Shown one piece after another: positions 49,701 to 61,700 of a stretch of 64,000 nucleotides of DNA. The notes beneath the pieces were generated by a model. That model ran no database searches, was not told where the DNA came from, and was given only the letters and a program-made list of their open reading frames with translations. The stretch's first letter is position 1; the number at the start of each line of letters is the position of its first letter. Made by a program: the position numbers and the translations under genes. This DNA is from Saccharina japonica. Its lineage: Eukaryota > Sar > Phaeophyceae > Laminariales > Laminariaceae. Location: assembly GCA_008828725.1 (NCBI GenBank), contig MEHQ01004345.1:62001-126000 (forward strand), in the 5' to 3' direction.

Positions 49701-52700
49701 TGTTTAAGTGCTACAGGAGCGCTAGTGACAATCTGTCCAGCAGTCATTGGCCCTCCAGGAGAAGTTCTGTCTCTACTCGCAGCTTAAGTTTCGGATGTTT
49801 GGTTCCCTGTTTCGTGTTTTACGCTTAATCTCAGCCTAAATTTGTTACCTTTCGATACATATTGTCTGTCTACAGGACGTCCTAAAATGAAGGTGTGTCC
49901 TTAAACTGTTGCATAAGGGTTTCCGCAGCGTTACCGAGGCGATACGTGCTTCTTTGTTCGTTTGCGTTCCATAATTATATCGATTACTCCAGACATACTC
50001 ACGGCGCCATCGGCGGTTGTACGTGTTGAGGTTTAAGGGGGGGGGGGGTGGAAAATGCCGGGGTATGGTTTGAACATGTTAGGTCATGCTGATAGGCCTC
50101 TATTTAAAAATACCTGACACTATAAACACACGTCGTGTATAGTGCCAGCCTTCAACGGGTTTCGCAGCTCCCTAGCAATATTGGCGTAAACGCAAAAATG
50201 CGGAGATGGCCCAACAATATCCCCTTCTTCTGAACATGCTTCGATCGTGCTGAAAAATTGAGGAGATGGTAAATCTGGGGTCGGTAGTGCGAATCCGTCG
50301 TCAGAATATCCGAGTTAATTCATACCGCCGAGTTACAGCTTTCTTAGAACGCGAAAAAACAAATGGGAATGGCAGAGAAAAATCCCCTCTTACAACGTGC
50401 TCAACCTTGCCACAAGGGCTGAACCTTTCACGTAAGGTTAATGTAGGTGCGGGGATCACGAAGCTTCTATCAATATGTCTCAGGCCAGTCTCGCCAATGA
50501 GAAACGGCTGTGCCAAAATGACCTTTCTTTAAGGATTTTAATTTTCACTAGCGGTACGGCCAAGGCTCCACCCGTGACGCTAGCCCTGCGTAGCACATTG
50601 CAGCATGTAAGCATATACATGGGTGGTACAGAGGATCACTCCATAGTGTAGAAAAGGAGAAAATCATAAACGTTGTTGATTAATGCGCTCCGTTGTCCCG
50701 CCGCACGGCATTGCTGCTATCGACCAATAGGATGCCTGCTTCTCAATCTGAACGGTAATAAAGCCAGAATAAGCTACCTCATTCCTGGGGACCGGCTCGG
50801 GGACCGGTTCGCGGTCGTCGGCAGCTCAGAGCGACGGCCATGGCGCGACGCGACGCGGCGTGACGCGACGCGAGACCTAGTGTTCCAAAGGTTGTGGCAC
50901 CCCGCCTCCTTGTCCATGGGGCCAAGCGGAGCTGGAGCGCTCTGGATCGCGCTACGCTATGAATGATGGGTGCGTTCATGTCGAATACCATCGGTCGTCA
51001 TGTGTATATGGCGTAGGCAATCTCAGCAGTGTCGTGTGAAGGGTTGTGCTACTGAGGATGTGCACACGGTGGGTCTGCTGGGTTTGTTCTGGCTTGAGCA
51101 CTGGCTTGTTTGTGGGCAGTGGGGACAGTTTGAATGTTGGACTATTTGAAGTCAGCGTGCCTGGCTGCATTATGTTCCAGAAAACAAACTTATTTTCGAG
51201 GACGTTTAGATATCTACCAATTGGAGGACTCTACTGGAGGGAGGAACACTCTGCTGGGGGACTCTTGTACTGGATCAGGGGCGGCAGTCAGCTCGGACTG
51301 GCTAGGGTACTACTCTGCCGCCTCTTGGTTTCTGCTGCTGCTGCTGCTGCTGTTGCTGTTGCTGCTTGTGCTGCTTGTGCTTCTTGTGCTGCTGCCTGCT
51401 GTTGCTGATGTTTGCTGCTTCTGCTGCTGTTGCCGGCTGCTATGTGAAGCCAGCCAACTAGTCGACTAAAGTCAGGCGGGGCTCATAAACCCACCTGAGC
51501 CAGAGGTGCTCATCATCCACTGGACACTGAACATACTAACGAGAGAGACCTAATTATATTAGGTATTAGAGCTCGTAGGGACAAGGTCCCGCCATGAGTT
51601 GCAGAAGACCCCTCTGTGGGCTTGCAGTGTGGTAGCACTACTAGGAGACGGCGGGAAACACGTACCCCGTACCAAGCGAGCCTTCCCAAATGAGAAAAAT
51701 AATTGGATGGTTGGCACCGCCACAACAACTATGATACCTGGCCAACTAATAACTAGCTGGCGACTATTAGTCGAGCCGAGATGCGTAGCTATCGTGTCCC
51801 CGCGCGACAACGTAGAGGCGCGCTTGGCAGATGACAGGATAATATCATGTCCCCACGCATCGCTAGTTGCTCTCGACAAGGCATTAGTAAAAGTTGACAG
51901 GGCATGCTTCGTATTAGTTTAATAATAGCTGTAAGGATATCGTCCCATATATACAATATAAGTGCAGACACAGCGACGTTTCTAAAACAATACTTTGTCT
52001 AGAACCGAAGTAGTATTTTTTTTATCAGCGTACACCGTCTATGATATCGCGTGGCTGACCTGTGTCAGGTCAACCGGCTGGGGGAGGATGTACGACGGTT
52101 TGGTATAGTCTTACGTGTAACAGTACGATACATAATGGGTAGAGATGGAAATATTATTATAAATCAGTGGCTTAAATTAGTGTGGCTAAAATAAGCTGAA
52201 ACAAGAGGCACTTGATACACCAGGTACAGGAATTCAAGCGACATATAGGGGGTGATCGTGGATAGTTGGAAAATTTCCCTCAGTGTGCTGGAAAAATCCC
52301 GGCACGACGAGAAACCTCCAGCCGACTACCCAGGCTAAAGTGCCAAAAATCGACAAAAGGTCGATGCGGATCACCAAGCAAAATGGCGTCTGTATGCAAG
52401 TGCAGCACGCTGGCATAGTGCTAACCTGACGTACGTATAAGTACGATGTCCGGGGCGAAAACGTGAAACGGCGACAAAAGGTCGACGCGGGTCACTAAAC
52501 CCAAACAAACTCGTTCGTATGAAAGCACAGCGCGCCGGCAAAAAGTTAGCTTGGGGTGCGGACTAGTACGATGCCTCGGGCGACAGTATGGAATAGTGAC
52601 AAACGTTTGACACGCATTACCAAGGCACCCTCCTCCCAAAATACACACCACCCCAAACTACCTGGGCGGAAGTGCGAAACATCGACCAAGGGTCGACGCG

Positions 52701-55700
52701 GAGTACCAGGCTATAACGCCGTTCATACGCAGGTACAGCACGCCGCAAAATGTCAGCGTGGGGTGTGGAGTAGTTCGATGCCTTGCGCGACAGTTGAAAA
52801 CACCGACAAAAAGTCGACGCGCAGTACCAAGCAAACCACCCTCAAAAGTTAGACCCCTCTCCCGAAACCAATGGCAACCCTTGGAAGTTTGAGAAGCGAT
52901 GAGCCGTGAGTTTAAATATAGTTGCCGAAATAGCGTCGTCTTATACCGTACACCATCGGTAGTGTCGCGTGATTATCTTGTCCTGACCTCAGATGGGAGG
53001 GGGGTTACGACGGTGCACCTAGATAATGAGTAATAGTCACAGGCACTAAGGGGAAACCCAGTTGAAGGGTGATGCATAAAGAAAGGTCCCTAGTGAAAGA
53101 GGCCACCTGACATGGAATACCGGATTTTTTTCAAATCCCGTGAGCAGGGCCCTCCTTGCCCATATATTACGTGGAGCGAGCACTCGGCATATCTCATCCA
53201 TACGTAAGCCCCAATACTGGAGGGGAAGTATCTAACTCGAAGCTTCGACCGCTGGAAGCGGCGACAGCAGCACGGTCACCAACACAGGCACCTGTTCACC
53301 ACGGGGACCCAGGTAGTATCGATGAACGAGCTCGGTACAAGCTACATCGCGCGTCTATCAGAGGTTGAGGATGGCCAACTAACCCCAGCACAGCGGTTAT
53401 CGCGAGCGGCAGGACGCACAAGGCGGGTGTACGATGCAAGGAGCGATAAAACAAGTACCATAAACTGCCCTAGACCCATGTTGACCAGATGAAAAGCTTG
53501 AACCATTCCGCCCGTATTTAATGGGTCCCTTAATAAGCTTAATAAGATGGATGTAGCCGGAAACGCAGCGTAACATAAGTACACCGCACGACAGCACACC
53601 AGCAAACAGCAGCACACAGCAGCAGCTTTAGCAGTTCCTTCTATTTATATTATGATACATCATCATGTGTTTCACGATGCACACGTGACGGTAAGGCACA
53701 GCCGTATGCGCCGATACAGTGGCACAGCAGTGCTTAGGGCAAACGGCGTTTCAACCCGAAGACACCAAATGCGCATACAGGGGGTACGCTCATCGCAATC
53801 CCGGGGCGGCAATTCGAAAACATCCTGATAGCTGACGTAATCACGCGTAAAATTTACAACAATATGTTTTGCCGCAACTATGCGTGAACGTTTTTTGACG
53901 ATTCGGATGTTTTACCCATCCTTGTAAATACATGTGCCATCCTCCTCGATACGAACCTTCTTTCTTCCCGACAAACACCGGAATAGTTGACCATGCCGTA
54001 TAATATGTTGCTCGCGGTGTTCTACATCGCTCTCACAGGAAGTGTGGTATTCCACACGAAATCCTAGGGACACCCCCTTAAACAGTATACTGACTAACTC
54101 TTAATATCTTCCAGTATAATACAAGAGTATGATACACAACTGTTTAGAGCTCGTGACAATAAACATATCTGTCTTCGAGGTCGATGCAAGGCCAACGACG
54201 CCCTCGCCGACGTTCGATGGCTTAAAAACGAACATGCGTCACTGACGGTGTGCGTGTTCGAAGTCTACGTAGGTTTTGGTCTTAGCCCAACGAGAAGCCA
54301 CGCCTGAGGTTACACGGCAGATTATGTTCCAGGCGCGTACGCAAAGTGTACCATATTTATTGTAAGCATCAACAGTATCGTCGTCTTCATCGATGTGCGT
54401 GTGTGGTACTTTGTGCCGTCTACGCTCTACAACAAGCAGGGCATAGGCTGGCCCCCACGTTTCTCACCTCCGGCATCCAGGGCCAAGTTGTTGTACATGT
54501 AATTGTCGCCTTCAATATGGATAGACGATGAAATACGCAGTCCAATGGCACCTGCGGATAGAGAACGGGCGTTGTACAAAGCCTCGGGGTTTTCAAGTAC
54601 ATGCACACGCACAGAATCCGCCTGGGCTTTGGACGGGAAACATCGATGCGCTTAGCACTGGCGCCGGACAGTCCGCTGCGAACGGTCTTGGACCGGCTGC
54701 GGTGACCTTGCTCCCGTGATTATTGTAGCCTGGGGATTCGTGAATATCTGTGCTGTAGTTTCAGAAACACCGTAGGAGGCGTTGTTCTTTCTCGTTTTGA
54801 GGGTACTTTGAACACACACGATATGCGTTCAACGGAGCGCTTAACACGTACTGGTATGAGGCAGCCTTGCCTCGATACCACTTTCCTAGCGCAATGGTTA
54901 TTTTTAGTGCTGAGTGCTGAGTGCTGTTTAGTGACGCTTCGCCTCTCTACGGCGAATCGCCCATGTCGTACCGAGTGTCTGCGGAGAACGTGAGTCGTTT
55001 AGCATAGGATACGAAACATATTTTCAAAAATAAACTTGTTTCGCCTATTGGCAGACACGAGAAAGAGAGGTAGTCACTGTAAGGTTAGGCTACACACGCG
55101 ATGTCATCTCGTCGAATAACCCCAGACACCCTCACCTCCATTATGCTCGGCAAAGTTGTGACCAAAGGATGTGCGGCCGATACTGTGCACGGACGAGTCT
55201 CGAAATATATGTACAGCACCTAAGGGTTGGCAGCGTCAGTGGGCGACGGTATTCTGGGCACTCGACAGAGCAGGACGGCGGCGGCAGAAGCGCTACTTCC
55301 CTCACTAGACCAGGAATTCACCCTTACTTCACAACCCGTAAGACTTCAGCGGCGGCGGGACACCTTTGTTACGCGATTGACGCGTGCACTGCGTTGAGGT
55401 TCTATTTCAGCATTATGCCGTTCGTGGTTTGAACCGGGGCATTCGGAGTCTCCATAGTACTGTAGTCGGGTAAGTTTCGCCATGAAACCACGTTGACTGA
55501 GGGAAGTCATGCCCCCCAAGGCCTGGCCACCAGGGAACTCTTTTAGCAAGCGATTCCACCGTTGCCGTGCGTCAATACCAGACGTCGCCGCTAGCCTACA
55601 GTAGTTACGTGCAGGATATACACGGACAGTACTCGACCAGGGAGTGGGTTTGTGCGATAGGACACTGCACTTCCTCTTCAGTATCATAAGCGTAGCAGGC

Positions 55701-58700
55701 ACCAGCCTTGCTGACAACGTTCAGGAATTCGTCAACATAGCAACAACGCTGCTAGTGTATGCGTCGGATCTCGTGTAAACGGGCCACTGAAGCTGAAGAG
55801 AAAGTTAGGGTTAGGACTACAGTACATTCGTGGCTGAGGACTAACACTTTGGAACGTACTCGTTATCCCCATTGTACGTGTATACCTGACGTTACTGTGT
55901 ATATGGCAAACGAAGTAAAATAGGAATGTCACGTGGTATCTCAACAGCCTCACCTCCGTTTTCGACGGCGGAGTTGTTGTCGAAAGTAGAGTTGCCGGCA
56001 AGCTGGACTGAGGAAACGTCACTAGCGGACACGGCACCTGCAACATTGGCAACCGATGTGATAAGTCGTCTGATCGCAACGAATATGTCACGTCGGCAGC
56101 CTGTCGGATTGTTGTAACCCACGTTCATGACACTCGGTGCAGAGCACGTAACGTAATCCGCAATGGCATCATATGATACGTCCACCAAGGAGTTGCATCG
56201 GAAACATATACAGCCTTAACTCTATAGTACCAACTGTACAGCAGTTCTGAACCACTCCATTCTCAGCGAACTACCGAAACGAGTGACCCATCGCCTCACG
56301 AACATGGAAACGGTCGTCAACACTTGTCCACCGAAATGCATTTGGCAAGAACAACAACCTAAGTCGGCTACCGTACACCGTACATCATTTCTAAATCGGC
56401 CATGTGGAATACCCAAATGCTGTCCGAACGTGTTAACTCCCCTTGATGTCATGGGCGCGACGAAAATTTGATCACCGTCGGTGCCGTGGGCGTCAGCGTG
56501 TTCAACGGTATTCTACGAGTAACATTATATAGAACAGCGGCGACGAACGTCCCAGGCAAACGCCCAGAAGGACAGCAGTCCCGCGATAAAAGCAACGCAT
56601 TCTCTGACCGCTGGCACCTCCTTCACGCATGGCAGCGTTATTGATAAAATATGCGTTGCCGGTGACGCTGACGAATACATCTTGCTTCACGCCGATGGCA
56701 CCTGCGGAAAGGACAACGCATATTCAGCTTTCTCAGCTTACCCAAAACGATCGCCCAGGCAGCAGTCCACCAAAAACGTATCTCGTCTTTGGTGTTATGG
56801 TTTATGACATTTTAAGCATTTATAACTGTATTAACAAAGGTCTTAAATGTTGGCGTATCGCCTGTGTACTTTAATAGATCATTTAGAAACGGTTTCAGCT
56901 GAAAGTGCTACCTTTATCATAGCACGCGTCGATACGTCAAAATAATACTTGACTAGGGAGTGGGTTAGGGTGGTGAAATAATTCGATTGTTCTACAGCAG
57001 TACCGTGAGTGTAGGAGGCACCAACGTTGCTTTGCAATGTTCTTAGGACAGAGCACAACGCCGTTACAGTACGAGTGTGCGGTGGCTCTCGTTCGAACGG
57101 ACCACTGAACGTGACGAGGGACTCGGGCTGCAGTTGCGCATGCGGGCATAAATAAATGAGCATCCTCGTTTTAACCACTGTACGTGTGTACCTGAACGTA
57201 CTGCGCGTACGGAAATCAACCCAAAATAAAGATATCACGTGATACTTGTATATCAACAATCTCACCTCCGCTTATGCCGGCCGAGTTGTGGTCGAAACTG
57301 ATGTTGCCAGTAAGTTGAACTGAGGTAACTTCCCTAGCGGACACGGCACCTGGAGTTCGGCAACGGATGTTTTAATGGTTCACGTCGCACCGAATGTGCC
57401 ACGACAGCCTGCGCGACTATCCAAACCCACGTTCACTAGACTCGGTGCAGTGCACGTAAGTAAAGCACAATGGCATCCATAATTGGTTGGCGTAGGAATA
57501 TACGTAGGCATGGCGTCATAAATCTAAACAAAATTTGCATCGGAAACGTAACCCAAATTGACCATTCCCGCTGTACAGTAGTTCGAGATCATTCCATTAG
57601 AGAACTCCCGAAGCCAGTGACCCATCGGGGCACAAATGTGGATACGGTCGTCAACAACTAACCACCGAAATTCATGCTGTAGAAACACCAAGCCAAAGCC
57701 TGTCAACAGCATACACCATACATCATACCACATCTCTCTATCGGCGATGCGGAATATCCGAGGCCCCTCCTAGCGTGTTTAATCCCCGTGACGTCATGGG
57801 CACGACGAACCTTTTGTCGCCGTCTGTGCCGCGGGCGTCACCGTTTCTATCGAGTTTCAGACGTGTGATAGAAAAGCAGTGACGATTACTTTTGGCATAC
57901 GTTTAGTCGTTTCGAACTCCCCGAGGAGGCCAACAGCACCGGCATTCGAACAACGCATTCCACCCCCCCCCGTTGTCACCTCCTTCGTGCATGGCAGCGT
58001 TACCGACAAACGAGGCGTTGCCCGTGACGTTGATGAGTGCAGCTTGCATCGCACTGATGGCACCTGCGTATAGGAAAACGTGGTGTTCAGTCTTCTCGGC
58101 CTCCTCAATAGTACCCCCTACACAGCAATCCATACAGGTATCTGGTACCTGGTATTATGGTTTATAGCATATTAAACATCATTAACCGAACTTACAGGGA
58201 AACACAAGTCCTATGACCTACAAGGGTTGGATAGTCCAACTATATATGGTTCTGACAAGAGTTTAGACATCAATTATTTCGACTCACGACACACGTGCAA
58301 AGTATTGCCCGCAGCTTCGAGCGTCACAAGTTCAATATATCAGGACCAAGTTAGAGAAAAACTCTATACCAAGTACTTGATTAAAACTCTCTTCGTTGCT
58401 GGATGCCGTCTTAGACCCAAATTTACTGTTTATATAGCCGAATACGGAGTTATTGAAACATAATTAAACTTCGTGGGAATGCTACGTCGGTACTACGGTC
58501 GTCGGCATTTTCGACGACACTAAACAAGTATGGGTACAACATGGTGGGATGTGTTCCTGTTTAGTTGACGTTTGTGGTACTCTAACACAAACCAAATGGG
58601 TAGGAGGTACTCAGACTACCAAGTTGACGTTTTTCATGTTCTAGCGTTGCACACGACCCCGCTGAAATTTTACCTACTGTATTTCCATCTGCTCCTTACC

Positions 58701-61700
58701 TCCCCCCTCGCCGCCAAAGTTTTTGACGAAGACGAGGCTGCCATAGGTGTGGATAGAAGAGGCGTAAAACAAATGTATAGCACCTGCGCGTTGGGACATA
58801 ATAGTCGTTGGGATCTTCAGGCGGGTCGACGAACAAGGACCGCTGTGGCCCGCTCACGATTCTGCTGGCGGGGCTAACCTCACACAGGTACGGTTTGTTG
58901 CACCATACATCATATGTATACCGATCAAGGTTTGGGGTATGATTGTCAATGTGTTGATATTCCGAACATGAATGCGTTGGACCGGAATTGGAAATCATAC
59001 TTCCCAATGCTGGTGTCATATATACCATTCAGACCCTAGACGATCAAAACGCACTACCTCATCAACACCTTAATTTGTTTTCAAGATGACTGCCGCACGA
59101 TGTTTGCACCGCTCGCCATGATGTGCGGACGACTCCTCGTAGTACTGTCCTGTTTGTCCGGACCAACAATGTTCTTGGGGATCGTAGAGCAACAGTCAGA
59201 TCATGAACACCGACCCCAACTTATCATTCGGGGCGCAATGGCGAGTCCGCGATACAATTCAGTCAGACAAACTAACGACTGAGGTCAATGTTGACGTGTC
59301 GAACGCATTAGAGACTTCGACGAATCCCTACGGCCACAGGTGTTGTTGGAATGATGCATGCCTACCCTTAACGGTGGTTACGTAACCGTATCCGTACAAT
59401 AAGATATTATAAACTATATTGTTTGGTATCTGAAAAAATTATACACAGGTGGCACGAAGTGAACACTGTGAATAATGCATGTGATGTTGACGCCGACTAT
59501 AGGTATATAAACGGGGCTCATTAAGTGACCAACATGTTGAAATTTACAAGCGAGGAATAACGATGGAATGTATCAAGTGTAATACCAAGAGCTATCTGGG
59601 CGAGAGTGCCCATTGCCCGGTCATGTCAAGAGCACGCATAAACTACTGGTAGGTGTAGTTAACGTTATGTTGGAATCGTCAACTTTCCGTCCACCAGCCA
59701 TACCCCTATTTCCGTAGAGTGAAGAGCTACAGTAGCTGCACCAAAACACTATCAACGTCCCGATATTGGTAAGATGAAATTCCATGTCCTGAATGAAGAG
59801 TGGTACGCAAGTCGTAGTCTCGTCGTACATTACATTTTCTCCGATCTCCGATGCCCAAACTTAGATACACGGGTATGGTAATGACTAGTAGTGGCACCAC
59901 ACCAATTAGATGCGTACGTACCCGTATGGACGTCAAAATCAACAGTGCAACATGGTGCACGCGAATATGTATCTTGTTGCAGGTTTCGACGCAAAATAAA
60001 TGGCAACGCGGGCAGCCTGTCGCCCCTTAGAAGGAAACGCGTACTTTTAAACCGTGATGTCCATTCGCTTGCCTTATTCGGCACAAAGCGAGTTGGCCAT
60101 GGGTTGAGTTTGCGTCGAGATCGGACATATATCGCCGCATGACCGGATTAGTCGACCGAATTATGCAGACAATGGGGTATATCGCCGCGGACGAAAGTGC
60201 GCCGACTGATTAAAACAAATTCAGGGATAACTGTGTTGGTCTTGTTTTCCTCACATCGGCCGTACGATAATCGCTTCACTCTTGTGTCATAAATCAGAAT
60301 TTGGCAAGGAAGAACTTTACAGATATGAAATAATTTCGCCGCGTTTGAGTTATGTTCACGTTGAATTGGAGCAGATCAATTTATCCACATGGTAATAATT
60401 TAGGTGTCATTATAATCGTGACCTCAGCCACCCATATGTATGGACGCCAGACAACATCAAATAGCGACAGTGCTGATCATCTACACACAAGCAAGTGCAT
60501 TTTCGAATAGCGAAGCATTCAAGGCTCTGTGATACCCAGATATTGTCGCAGTTGTTTTATAGCTGGCACCGGTGTGGCTAATCGTGTTCAGGCATGTTTT
60601 GCCACAGCAATAACACTAATATACTACTGTAGTTGCTCGTATTGTGCGCTGTTGAAATTGGTGGTAAGATTTAGCTGCTGCTCCAGGGTTAGGTCATATG
60701 TTAATAATGGATAGAGTGGGTATAATAAATTAATTAATCAATTAAGCGAAATAGGGAAAATAATATCGATGGCGATGGCAGTTGCGGGCTAGAGTTTTGC
60801 ACAATGAGCAACTATGTTGGCGTTTTCGTTGATATTTTCGTTACTGTATATCGCATATAATCAGAGAACGTGTGAATGTTAATCGACAAGACTTAGAGGA
60901 AACCCTCGTGACTCCGAACATTTCGAAACAATCAGGCCGACAGTGTTGTCGAAACCGCTGATACCGGTGAAGCCGACAGAGCTGCTTGTTGAAGCTTTAA
61001 GAGCGTCCAAAATTATATAACAGGCCCTGTAAGTGTTAACGTCCCCACGAACGTATGATAGTGCGACGACGCTCCGTTGACAGATTCACCATACCGCATG
61101 ATATACACTATAACCAGACAGCATCGGAGTTCCCTGGTGTATCACTTCGCATGGTGTAGAGATTATCAATTGATTGAGAACTGCTGAACATACCAACTAT
61201 GGGTCTCGACACAGTGCTGATATGTTCCTATTGAACTAAGCCACACCGGAACACAACACTGCGTTCGGTCAGAACGAACGATCCATGCGAAGGTGCTATG
61301 AAGCGTCACGGCTGCCAACCAGGTGCCATCTCGAACGTCTAACGCAACAACACCCGGAAGGCCGCCCTCGGTTTAACGACCACGGCTCGACGCCCATTGA
61401 CACCACATATTTGGAAGTGTTCTCGGTGCCACAGGTATCGTTATGGCTGACGACGTTTGGGCGTACGGCATAGCACGAACAAATGAATGCCTGGACGTTC
61501 AAGTTTTATCCGTGTGACATTCATACCCTGCATCAAAAAACACATTTTGGGGGGCTTACCCCCGTATCCCAAGGCCATGTTATCGACGAAGGAAGCGTTG
61601 CCGTCGATGAAGACGGATGTATTCAAAAGCGCAAAGATGGCACCTGCGGGTAGGAAATGGGGTCGGTGGCGTTCACGGCCTGTGCAAATACACCTCAGGT

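Larger units (their letters stand above)
55630..58240 (-). repeat. Tandem duplication of a two-exon Pmp unit
   Basis: About 55630-56880 and 56945-58240 match through exons and introns: cagggagtgggt (55639/56953), ggccactgaa/ggaccactgaa (55783/57100), cccacgttca, tcggtgcag, and tatggtttat (56798/58155). Offset 1312-1362 bp. Exons 55954/57266 and 56618/57980 are the paralog pairs. Confidence 0.75.

Noticed and set aside
51046..51469. Leu/Ala-rich open frames over the CTG tract
   Set aside because: Microsatellite-driven and inside an intron of the minus-strand gene.
53205..53288. Further Pmp repeat exon (acceptor gaacag, GAC start)
   Set aside because: The right spacing from a GTGCC start, but no G-N-x-F-x-x-N core and no donor.
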